From assembly GCA_905182995.1 (NCBI GenBank), contig CAJJDP010000058.1, positions 442,621-506,620 of the forward strand: a stretch of 64,000 nt of DNA, written 5' to 3'. The translations under genes and the position numbers were made by a program. Positions 49,201 through 61,373 of the stretch are shown here, piece by piece (within the stretch, counting starts at the first letter, position 1; each line of letters starts with the position of its first letter). This DNA is from Paramecium octaurelia (lineage: Eukaryota > Ciliophora > Oligohymenophorea > Peniculida > Parameciidae). The notes under the pieces were generated by a model. The model made no database searches. It was given only the letters and a program-made list of their open reading frames with translations, and was not told the DNA's origin.

Positions 49201-52200
49201 TCTATTACACTTTCGATAAAATCATTTAAATATATCTTATCTTCTTGATTAATTAAATTGTTCTCTAAAACACATCCTTGGTTACTAGAATCAATATATT
49301 TCTAAAAATAGACAACACTGGAATTTACTGAGTAGGCTGAATTTTTTATAATTTAAACCCTATCTAAATAAATGATGGATTTAATCTTCTCTGTTTGGCT
49401 TATTGATATCAGATTGAACGGATAAGCGGTCTAGGTTTATGAGAACCAACATTCTTTCATTTTCAACTTAACAAGATTATTAAATTTAAGAATTGGGGAT
49501 AAAAAGATTCCCTCTATAAGAAATTTTCTTATTTAGATGCTCCCTCCATCAATTGCAATTACAGCATTTGTATTACCAATTATATTTGATATTTCAGATT
49601 AAGATATAATTCCAATTTTGCCAAAATATTTAATCAAGAATTCTTATTTTTAAATTGCCTTAAAATTTTATACATTCACAATGTTTGATTGTTAGCTTAA
49701 AGTGTTAAATTAAATGCTAAAAAATTGATTCATCAAAGAGATGCAATTTATAATTTAGATATCACCCAAATTAATTTTATTTCCTTGAACTGATGTTTAT
49801 ACAGTAAGGATTGTTGAAGACATCCTATTTAAGATGTTTTCAAACTTTCCTTATACTATTTTTAAATTTAAAATACTATTTTGTGAATATACTGCTATGC
49901 AACCAGTGCTGCTTATTGAGTGTAGATTAGTTTCAATATTATATGCAGCTATATTATTTAATACTATATCTCCTTGATTTTAGGTTTGAATTTCAAAAAT
50001 TGCACTTTGAAAAGCAAGGATATTTTGAAAATAGCAATTTGTACATGAAAATATTGAAGCAATTATTTATCCTGCTCCTCCTTTATTTAGTATTTTGAAG
50101 GAGTTTTGCACTGCTAAATTGATATCTTCTTAATCAAGATCCTAATTGAATTTAATACCAAAATAACTTTCCCATAGTTCTTAAGGCAGTATATTATGAT
50201 TAAATACCTAATAATTAGTGATTTAAATTGAATATGAATTTATAGTAATAAAGGAGTTTGATGAATTTGTTACAGCATTTAATTCACAAAACAAACTATG
50301 TATTTCCACATTACTTAATAATGATTATATATAAATTAATCCAGCCTGTGTTTCTAAAGGGTTATCAATAAACTAATGTAAAAAGTTGCTCTTAAATTAT
50401 ATTTTATCAATAAAAATCAATAATTCGTCATATGAATATATCGCCAATAAAGAAAATAAGTCAGCCTTCTCCTTTTAAATTAAGATATTTTTTTCAAATC
50501 TAATATTTGAGAGTTCCACTCTACCAAAAGAATAATTGAAAAATTATCTCCCAAAGTTAACCTATATCTAAGAATAAATGGAGCTGAATTGATTATTTAT
50601 ATCAACATCTTTTAAGATTAATTTTGAAAACCCTAATAGTTATAAAAATTAGGCATTTTTGAAATCTAAAGCTTCCCAGCATTTCAGGTTAAGTGGAACC
50701 CTTTATGTAGATTAGGTTGATTGAAATGTAACATTCTTCATAAAAACTTCTTCATTTTCAATGATATAAAAAACAAGACAATTTCTTGTATTTTGGATAA
50801 CAGCATTCTGTAAATAAAATTTAGTACTATGAATCTTAAATAATTGAAGTTAAGTATTAGTTTTATCTGCTCTATCTAATTCTGATATATAAATATCAGA
50901 TATCTAAAATACAATTGTGTTCTTTGTCAAACTTGAAAATATTAAAAATAATATAGCATCCTAAAGAATATTTTCTCGAGCCTAATAATTATTTATTATA
51001 CAAAATAATTTATCCTAACTTAAAGCATTTTTAATTTTTATAAATTAAGATTAAATAAATGTATTCTAATTAGTTTAGACATTGGACAATTCTAAATTAA
51101 AATCAAAGAAAATTACTGTTGAAAATCTTACATCGTTCATGTTAAATTCTAAATTTTATAAATTTAAGTTGAAATAATTGTCACTGTTAATTAGATAAGA
51201 GTTAACAAAATTAGAGTTAGTGATAGTAACATTTGTTAGATAAACAAAATTTATAAACTTTGAATTGTTTGATACAAATTAAAAAAATGATGAATTATAA
51301 ATTTAACATTAATTAATGGTTACCTTTTGAATTAAGATAATAAATTTGTTATTTGCAAAATTGAATAGGTTTGAGTTATTGAGAATACAATTTTCTATTA
51401 ATAATGTCTCTATTTCAATATAACCTTCGAATTTTGAATATTCTAGATTAAAAAGTTAAGAGTTTTCTAAAGTCAACCTCTTAAGCCTTAATCCTTTCAC
51501 CGTAATATTGCTAAAAAACTCAGATAAAAAAATAGTATTGTTTCTGATTACGCTATCTTAAAGTAAGACTTCATGTAGTTTTAAACCTATCTTATTTTTG
51601 TGGTTCTCTAAAATAAAGGCTGAACATTTATAAATCCCATCGCATGAATCTCAACTTAATCAAAATTTTAAATTAAACTTGAGGAACTTAAATTAATGAG
51701 ACAAGAGGACTTGGAATTTATTTTTAAATTCGTGCTATTAAGTGCAAAAATTTTAGTTTTCAAATTTGTCCAATAAATGAGAGGGCAAAACAAATAGCAA
51801 ATCTCTTCAGTAAATTCATTATAAAAAGTATAGTCAATTGTAATTTAATCAACACCAACTGAATTGCAATATTCTATATTGATACTACTATCTTCATAAT
51901 GAGTAAATATATCTCCCACTTAATTTTCACAAGACTCAAAGATATCATCAGAAGTAAATATTAATGAGAAATGTGTTTAGCAATCATCAAAAAAGCAATA
52001 CTTTGCAATTTATGTATAGGAATCTATTACTACATTTATATCCTTTATTGGCTTAAGGCAAATCATAGTATATATTTTATTATTTTCAGACAATTGAAAG
52101 CTTGGTTACAATTTCTATTATAGACTAAAGAAATACTTTAATTTCGCTCTATTCACGATTTCTACAAACCTCGCATAATTAAGGACAAGTAATACATTAA

Positions 52201-54946
52201 CCATCCTCTTATTTTCTAATTGGAATATTAAAATAATTTGGAGGGCATTTTTAACAAATAAAGTTTTCATAAGATTTTTCACGTTTTTAACAATCTTAGC
52301 TGCATTATTTTACACATTAAGAATAAATTGATAGGTCATATCCTTAGGTACATTTAGTAGGCATAGCAACAATTGCTGAAGTTTATGTAGTTCTTAGTGG
52401 ATAATAATAATTGTTTGGCAAAAATCTCATCATAAAACTCTAGATAAACCATGACCATGCATTATTTTCATAAAAGTCTCCTTCCATAACAATGATTGCA
52501 TTATCTATTTTATGTTAAAAACATGTTCCTGTTTGAATTGAATTCTTGTAACCAGGTTCACAGATAATACATTGAATTTTTTCATCTGGAGTTAAGAGAC
52601 ACTACTGGCAATTCATTTAGTATTTTTAACAATTTATAATTTCAGGTGAAATCGAGAAGTCCGAAAAAGAAGATAATGTGCAAACTGCCTAACCTTAAAA
52701 ATTTATGTAAGATCTTAAACAATTTATTATTTAAGGCTTTTGGTATAGACACAATCCCTAATTGAAATCAAAAATGTAGTTTTCTTCGCATAAAGCACAA
52801 CCAATTTAAATTATTTCATCATTAATAAATTCTTCAAAATCCTTATATAAGGTGCATCTGATTAAAGATTCATTTTTTTGAAACTCAAAACAATATTTGC
52901 AATTTTCTATCGGACAATACTTACATTCAAAAGTTGAAGAAATATAATAAGGCGAAACACAGGTATTTCTAATATCGGAGTTAACATAAGTACAAAATCC
53001 ATCAGTTAAAACAGCCTAATAAGTACACCTTGAGCATTTTAAACCTGATTCTGAAACGTAACATTATTAGCAAGCAAATAATTGGCATGAATAACAGTTA
53101 GGCTACTCATTAAAACATAAATTTTTGAATTCCTCAATTATTATTGAAAAGTCTGTAAAAATGTTCTCAATACTATCAATTCCTTTATTTTAGCAGGAGT
53201 AGCAATACTATATATTAATTCCTTCGAAAACAAAATTATTATTAGATTCGTCATAGTATGATTTCTCAATATCTCCATTGGGATTTATATATATGTCGGT
53301 TTTGCATTGTGGGTCTTTACTCCATTCCTCAGGATTTCTGAGACACTCCAAACATGTTAGCAAGTGTTCACGAATAATCGATGGGCTAAATATATACATT
53401 TTTATTACCATTTACAACATTCTTGATCATACTTAAAATAGCCATATTTACATTAATCTGATTATTAAAATTATTAAACAATGATTAATTTTGAATCCTG
53501 ATAGGAATGGCAAATTCCAAAATCAATTGTGTTAATCGGACAAATACAAGCCTTTCGTTCATTTAAATATGATCTATTTGAATCAATTGGACAAGATAGG
53601 TAATCTCGATTTGTTGGCCCATCACAATCTTGGCAACTTGGGTGGCATATTTATTGAGTGAATAAATCTTCACAAATTGTAAAAGTAACATCTCTAATTT
53701 AAACTTTCAAAAAATTTGTATCGAGCTACTAACAATTACCATATAGAAGCTTAAACTAATTCTATTTAAATTATATCACATTAAAAGATTCTTGAAATTC
53801 ATAAACATTTTATTTTTCAAGAAATTTTATTTAAATATTCATTTAATTCTCCTTTACTTGTATTTAAAAGTTGTGCCATAAGGTGAGATCATTTATAACA
53901 TCAAATTCTGTGACAATAAGAAAAGGATCATCTAAAAAGTCTAATGTAACAATAGGAAATTTATAACTATATGTGGTTATAATTATTTTCTTTGCTACTG
54001 ATGATATCTTATAAGGTAAAGTGAAGGGAGACAGATTTAAGTTAGAAAACTTTTAGTTCTCATAATTCAAACCTAACTTAATAAATTAATATTAAAAATC
54101 ATCATCCTAATTTATAATTTCTTGAATTCTAATCCATCCTGATAAAAAAAAAGAATCACAATTCAGATTTTCTGAAATATAAGTTCCATAATCAAGATAA
54201 TTGAGATCAGAATCAGTTATTTTATTTTTGTTGTTTTCTGTGCATTAACAATATGTATTTTTTCCTAATACTATTTTTGCTGATTCAACCAGACCCAAGC
54301 CTGGCGACATGCCTTCAATTTGAAATTTTCGCAAAACAATTGATCCAGGAAAATAAGAAAATTTAGTACCATATTAGATAGATTCTATTTTAGAATCAAG
54401 TACAATCAAGCTACCTCCAAAAGTTAATTATATTTCTTAATCTTAATAAGGGTAAGACATTGAGAGTATGTCAGAATGCAAGACTTCTATTAGAGAGAAA
54501 AGAATTATTTCTAATTAATTTAGTTTAGGAGTTCCAGAGATTCCTAAAAAATACCACACATCCTCATAATTGAAAATTTCTAATTAAGTCTGAATTTTAT
54601 GCTATTCATTTTTATTATTAATGAACTAGAGTGTTTTCGAAATTGTTTTAGACTCATAATCCAAACAATCGTAATATATTAAATTCAAACTCTGATTATC
54701 TATTTATACTGCATTATGAAGCTAAAAGCAATTACTTTCTTATAATCCAACAGGACCTACTTGGGATGTAATACTAAGAGGGTTATATTTTGACCAAATA
54801 CCATAACTAAAGCCATTTTTCCAGGTTAAATTATCATCATTAAAATAAATTTAGGTATGTAGCACTTAATAAAGAGGATCCAAAGGCATAACTTAGATCT
54901 ATAATATTAAGTGTAGGATTATCAATAATCTCATTAATTTTTTCAT
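46296..54946 (-). CDS. Giant cysteine-rich, beta-helix membrane protein (about 2,870 aa)
   Basis: The start is ATG 54946 with signal peptide MKKLMRLLIILHLILQ. A lectin-like N-terminal third comes first, then a furin-type Cys-rich region (about residues 430-920, e.g. CHPSCQDCDGPTN). About 1,000 residues of pectin-lyase-like beta-helix repeats follow (GGAGQIIASIFSCTNCYF). Next is the segment GYWRPNMLSDSVDYCF..GHIGGLCEECD, then a cluster of about six membrane helices with FWSPTHYKWMIAFIFPGLG, and a short basic tail. This is the large ciliate family of surface membrane proteins. A 23-nt intron near 53,400 and a 22-nt intron near 46,390 are clear. At least one more must lie near 47,200-47,330, where the frame changes. 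Function unknown; probably surface recognition or adhesion. Confidence 0.85.
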
Positions 54947-56380
54947 TTATTTAATTATTTGTGAGAAATCATTCTTATTAATACAACTGTGGACTGTTTT
55001 ATAAAAGACTTTGTTAGTTACAATAACAAAAATATAGTGAAATTTAGAAAATTCCCTTTACAAGGCTTAGTTTTATTCATCATCAATTATTTATTGATGG
55101 TGAATGATAGTTAATAATACTTGGTTTTTGTAAAAGATTTATCTTTATAATTATTTTACTTGTATATTAATAATGACGTAAAATTGGTATAAAGAACATT
55201 TATATGAAATTGATATTTTTGTAAATTCATTAACCTTGCAGAAGGCTATCATATACTTCATTTTCAATTGAATTAGTACTTTTTAAGATTTTTCTTTATT
55301 TAAACACTAACTATAATAGTGTTTGAAAATAACAATGTATTTTCATAATTTGCGTCTGAAACAGTTCATCGTTCTTCACTTGACTACTTATTCACATCTA
55401 GGGTTTGTTAAAATCATATTATACAGATATTAGGTGCTAATTTTCTTATTTTTAAATATCAATTACAAATTTACAAAATTTGTGTTAAAAATCCAGCTAA
55501 ACTTTAAATGAATTTATCAATATATTTTAAATGCTTAAATTTAAGAATTTATTAATAGTTGAATGATATTGCTATTATTAACTGTTGTTGAAGAAGTTCA
55601 AAATTTACTTTACTATTTATTTGAATTCCATTTAAATATATAATAAGTTGCACCAAAATTTATTAAAATAACATAAAAAATAAAAAGCTAAGGAATAAAA
55701 AAATGAAAATAATCCAAAAAGAAGTTCAGATATTTATTATTTTTTGATTGCAGTATTATTTATACTGTTAAAATTCAATATACAGCGAAATTGCATCAAA
55801 AAGTTAAGATTGAATGTTTGATAAAAAATAATTTAAAAATAAAGATCACTTGCATAGCATTCGCAGCAAGCAAACTCCTTATTGTCTATAAATAAAAGTT
55901 AACGATTAACGTGTAATAGTTTTCTTGGATAACCCTCAGAACAAATAATATATTTTAGCATATCTTCGTTGATGAATTAACATCTAATCTACAAAAATTT
56001 ACTCATTTCATCACTAATAAAATTTTACTTAAAGACCAGAATTTTACACTTAAGACATATAATTTTTGCTAACCAGAATAACCAAACTACTGCAACTGCA
56101 ACTGTCGATTGAAAATTATTATTGTTTGCTTTGCTTTTAAATGTTAATTTTTTTTTAGTTCTTGTTCTTATTGATTTATACTCCTAAATCTTAAATTTTA
56201 AACTAAACAATTGAAAAATATAGATATCCTACCTTTAAGAAAAAGAATAATAAAATGGTTGTTGAGTTACCTTGATTTTAAATATGTTTTTAAAATATCA
56301 TTAATCTAGCCAATTAGTGTTCTCAATGATAGCATTAAAGCTTTAAAAACTTAGACGATACTTCATTTTTTGTGAGAAAT
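54947..56380. other. Gene-poor stretch, contains a small inverted repeat
   Basis: AT-rich, TGA in all frames, no gene seen. A hairpin with 8-bp perfect arms (AAACACTA / TAGTGTTT) and a 7-nt loop lies at 55302-55324. It is too short to classify. Confidence 0.5.
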
Positions 56381-57440
56381 TAAGGAGAAGCTTAAGATCT
56401 CAATAATTAACCTATAATATTCTCTTAGTTTGTCCACCATCGCATAAGTCAATTCCTTTGTAGCCTTCAATAGAATTTAGTAGCTCTTCTTTTTTGTTTC
56501 TTCAAAATCTTTTTCGTGCTTATCTTGATACTAATATATCTTTCAAGTACCTTGATGAATTAATCAAAGTAGATATCAAAGAGGAAAGAAAAGTAAGGAA
56601 TGTTGGTGAATTCGATCACGATGGTCTGCTTTACATTTATGGAAGGAATTATAAATATAAAGTTTCAATACAACCATTATAGAGCATATCGTTTGATCCC
56701 CAAGAAAGATTTCTTATTATTTTAACATTGAAAATATCCTTTCTTCTTGACATGTTAAAGGCTATAGTTAGATCCATGAATACAGAAAATATATATACAG
56801 AGACTATTCATTTTTAATCATTAGTTATTGGATAATCTGATCAATTAATTATGAACAGCAAAGGTGGGAAGCATTTTTTATACACGAAGGAACTATCTTA
56901 GCTGCACAGTTCTACTTAAAATGTGTAAATAGGGGGTTGGAAAGAATTTTGATGAAGTGATTTATGACCATAATCCGTCTATATTTTCCCTTTTGGATGC
57001 ATTTTATTCACTCATACTAAATTGTATTCAAGTTTGGACGATTCTTCACAGTTCATTACAAAACCCCATAATGGTGAAGAAAATTTATTCACTTTAAAAA
57101 GCTCGTCAACGTAATATTATACAGCCTTCTTAGATTATGACAAATGCTAAATTGGCATCCTATCAATGAAAGATTAGAAATCATCTGGAAGTCGTTGGAA
57201 TTCAAATATCAGTTATGTTTCTTGGATCTAGATAACGTCTTCTGTAAACATGGATAGAATTTATTGTAGTTTAACTAGATATCGTTTTCAATCAGGATTT
57301 CATTTATGATGGATTAGCATATATGTTAAAAAGGTTTAACAACTAAGGACTCCCAGTACTGACTATGTAAATGTGTGTTGATAAAGGACTTTGAAAGATG
57401 TGGAAGATCAAGGATGAAGAAAAGAGTCTAGTTGATTCAA
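56381..57440 (+). pseudogene. Coding-like debris, possible decayed gene
   Basis: Open segments switch frame repeatedly: LTYNILLVCPPSHKSIP and VRNVGEFDHDGLLYIYGRN to about 56,950, then FDEVIYDHNPSIFSLLDAF, then FITKPHNGEENLFTLKSS to about 57,320. They look like protein (mixed hydrophobic and polar residues, codon-like pattern) but no single start or set of short introns joins them. The order on one strand suggests one former gene, perhaps a propeller protein. I recognise no family. Confidence 0.35.
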
Positions 57441-58386
57441 ATCATTTATCTTGAATTATAATTGAATTTTTAATTATTATTATTCTGAAATGCACCTTAG
57501 CATCATCTATTATTCCTTAAAATTGATAAAATTAAGAACCATTTTTATATTTTCAGTGTAATTCGTGAAGATCTGCTTCTCAAAATCGGATTTAACAGCT
57601 TACCTTTTTCAAGGCCATTACGAAAGACATCTAAAGACAAAAAATTTATGATGCAATATATTATTTGATTTGATTTACAATAAGGAACTAAGGTTCACAT
57701 TTTGAATGAAATTGCGCTCAAAAATTAATTTGCCCTATCACAGATTTATCAAAATCAACATTACTTTCAGATTTTGTTACGATTACATTCATTATTCAAG
57801 TTTTTTCATCGTACAATTCAATAATGTTTTTATCATTCCAACCTAACTTAAGGATCAAATTATTATTAAAGAGTTCTCCATAATATCAACTGCTAATTTT
57901 TAAAGCATCTCAGGTAAGAAATTATTTTTAATAAGGATTTGTATATACTAATTCGGAGTGAAGCATTACATATATAATTTAAATAATATTCTATTTGATT
58001 ATTAACAGACTATTCTCAATTAAAATCTAGGATTACTTATTCAGTACGAATTCCCAAGATATTTTAATTTAAGAATGTTAAAAAAAATTCCGATTAATCA
58101 AATCAATATATCCTTTCTATTTGAATTTTATATAACAGAAATAGTATACCTAATTCAAAAATTAGTTTACTGAAATATCTAATTTAATGAGATAGCCAAA
58201 ATCAGAATCATAAAAAAGTAAATAAAACTTTGTTGAAAATATGGAAAAAAAATGAATTTACAGAAGATAAATAAAGGTATGCATAAAAAAGGATAGTCTA
58301 ATTTCACTTTAAACTCCAAGACAATAAAAGGAGCAATATGGAATTTTGTGAAATAAAAAATACATATGAGAATTATTGGTGTGATA
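57441..58386. other. No gene seen
   Basis: AT-rich sequence with short open runs on both strands, none supported. Confidence 0.45.
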
Positions 58387-61373
58387 CTAAGAATTTTCTT
58401 AAAAATTTTGTTGTTTTTTTTTCCTGTTTTTTTTTAAGCCTTAATCATTTGATGTAGTAATTTAATTGTTTATTCAATATCATTATTTCAATATTTCAAT
58501 ATTTAAAATTGCTATTTCTAATTTTCATTCAATAAGAGCTTTTACACTTAACCCTAACTATTGCTGCGATTATATTTTCATCAAAGATCAAGACTATGTT
58601 ACTTGAAGGAATTAACATTTTAACTGTTTCCTTATAAATTGAATTCTAAGTCTTTTCAACATATTAATTGTTAATCTAATTTATTGTCAAGAAAATCACC
58701 TAAAAAAATATTCTATGAAGAAACTAACTTTTTGTAATAAAAAAAAATCTTCTCGCAACCAAAATTATAAAAATTTGTATATCAATTGAAAGAAAAATGG
58801 TGGATATTTATTATACAATTTGGCTATTAAACAATTTCTAACTGCTTAAATCTTCTTAACAAAATATCTAGCTAGTAAGTGTAAACTCCTTATCTAAAAT
58901 TATATAATAATTAATGCAACTATATCATCATTAATGTCTAAATTAAACCTATTGGATTTGAGGGAATTTCTGAAAAATTTATACTAGAAATGACAAACTT
59001 TAAACTAATCGATAATTTATGAAATCAATCTACCTTAAGAAACCCTCCCTATTTGTAATTTATTAAATGACATAGATATTTGATCATACTTTTCTATTGA
59101 CTTCTTATAAACGAGATTAATTACTTATAATCAAGTTTACCCATAAATACAATCTTATAATTCTTTAATCAATAATTTTAAGTAATTGATTTGAGGAGTG
59201 AGACGGAAATATTAAATTATTATTATTATTCTATTTAACATAAAAATAACTCAATCATTCAGTTAAAAGCTTTGCAATTATTTTTTCCAATCTATTACAT
59301 TAGTTTTTTGGTTATTGTATTTACTAATTATTATTGAAGATGCCTCTTAGATTTATTAAAAACTCTGAAATATGGAAATTGGAATGGAAATTTATTATAT
59401 GGCGGTATGAAAGATTACATTAGTGGGTCCTACAGATTTTAGGGTACAGGTAGAACAGCTAATTAAAATTATTGGGGAGAAATTTGTATATTGAATTTTA
59501 ATTCATTTCTTCTATCTCGTTAAAGTAATTATTGATAAAAGTAGTTTAACCAAAGTTTCCGTTGTTCATCCTACTGATAACCTTATTTGTATGCTTTGCT
59601 ATAAGAAGTTCTAGAGGGGGTAATATCAAATCTAAAAATTCGTTAGGTAAGCATTTAGGAAATCCACAAACCTTTTTAAAGCTAGATTTATATAATTTTT
59701 ATAAGCGTTGAAATATGTTTTTGTATTTCTAGGTTGGGATTGAAGGACAAATATAGAGTATGTGTGGAAGGAGAAAAGTTTAGAATAATTAATATTTCTG
59801 CTTCCAATTAAGTTTTTAAGAAACCCATAGCAACTTTCCACTTAAAAATTTTAGAGTTTATTCTACTTTATCAAGCTATNCTAAGAATTTTCTTAAAAAT
59901 TTTGTTGTTTTTTTTTCCTGTTTTTTTTTAAGCCTTAATCATTTGATGTAGTAATTTAATTGTTTATTCAATATCATTATTTCAATATTTCAATATTTAA
60001 AATTGCTATTTCTAATTTTCATTCAATAAGAGCTTTTACACTTAACCCTAACTATTGCTGCGATTATATTTTCATCAAAGATCAAGACTATGTTACTTGA
60101 AGGAATTAACATTTTAACTGTTTCCTTATAAATTGAATTCTAAGTCTTTTCAACATATTAATTGTTAATCTAATTTATTGTCAAGAAAATCACCTAAAAA
60201 AATATTCTATGAAGAAACTAACTTTTTGTAATAAAAAAAAATCTTCTCGCAACCAAAATTATAAAAATTTGTATATCAATTGAAAGAAAAATGGTGGATA
60301 TTTATTATACAATTTGGCTATTAAACAATTTCTAACTGCTTAAATCTTCTTAACAAAATATCTAGCTAGTAAGTGTAAACTCCTTATCTAAAATTATATA
60401 ATAATTAATGCAACTATATCATCATTAATGTCTAAATTAAACCTATTGGATTTGAGGGAATTTCTGAAAAATTTATACTAGAAATGACAAACTTTAAACT
60501 AATCGATAATTTATGAAATCAATCTACCTTAAGAAACCCTCCCTATTTGTAATTTATTAAATGACATAGATATTTGATCATACTTTTCTATTGACTTCTT
60601 ATAAACGAGATTAATTACTTATAATCAAGTTTACCCATAAATACAATCTTATAATTCTTTAATCAATAATTTTAAGTAATTGATTTGAGGAGTGAGACGG
60701 AAATATTAAATTATTATTATTATTCTATTTAACATAAAAATAACTCAATCATTCAGTTAAAAGCTTTGCAATTATTTTTTCCAATCTATTACATTAGTTT
60801 TTTGGTTATTGTATTTACTAATTATTATTGAAGATGCCTCTTAGATTTATTAAAAACTCTGAAATATGGAAATTGGAATGGAAATTTATTATATGGCGGT
60901 ATGAAAGATTACATTAGTGGGTCCTACAGATTTTAGGGTACAGGTAGAACAGCTAATTAAAATTATTGGGGAGAAATTTGTATATTGAATTTTAATTCAT
61001 TTCTTCTATCTCGTTAAAGTAATTATTGATAAAAGTAGTTTAACCAAAGTTTCCGTTGTTCATCCTACTGATAACCTTATTTGTATGCTTTGCTATAAGA
61101 AGTTCTAGAGGGGGTAATATCAAATCTAAAAATTCGTTAGGTAAGCATTTAGGAAATCCACAAACCTTTTTAAAGCTAGATTTATATAATTTTTATAAGC
61201 GTTGAAATATGTTTTTGTATTTCTAGGTTGGGATTGAAGGACAAATATAGAGTATGTGTGGAAGGAGAAAAGTTTAGAATAATTAATATTTCTGCTTCCA
61301 ATTAAGTTTTTAAGAAACCCATAGCAACTTTCCACTTAAAAATTTTAGAGTTTATTCTACTTTATCAAGCTAT
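58387..61373. repeat. Direct repeat 5: 58387-59879 = 59881-61373, N at 59880
   Basis: Two 1,493-bp copies, identical by eye, joined by one N. They contain the 3' end of the LINE ORF2 and the sequence downstream of it. The left copy truncates ORF2 at the N. Confidence 0.95.
59255..59879 (-). mobile_element. LINE ORF2 3' end, truncated duplicate
   Basis: The last 208 codons of ORF2 (stop at 59255-59257), shifted by 1,494 bp from the full copy and cut by the N at 59880. Confidence 0.85.

Noticed and set aside
53208-53411. 67-codon frame called from an internal Met
   Set aside because: It is an internal exon piece of the giant membrane protein after a 23-nt intron.
55302-55324. Short hairpin as a transposon terminal repeat
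   Set aside because: Arms are only 8 bp and there is no associated ORF or target-site duplication.
58535-58560. Telomere-like CCCTAAC string
   Set aside because: A single occurrence, not repeated, and the expected ciliate repeat is a tandem of six-base C4A2/C3A3 units.
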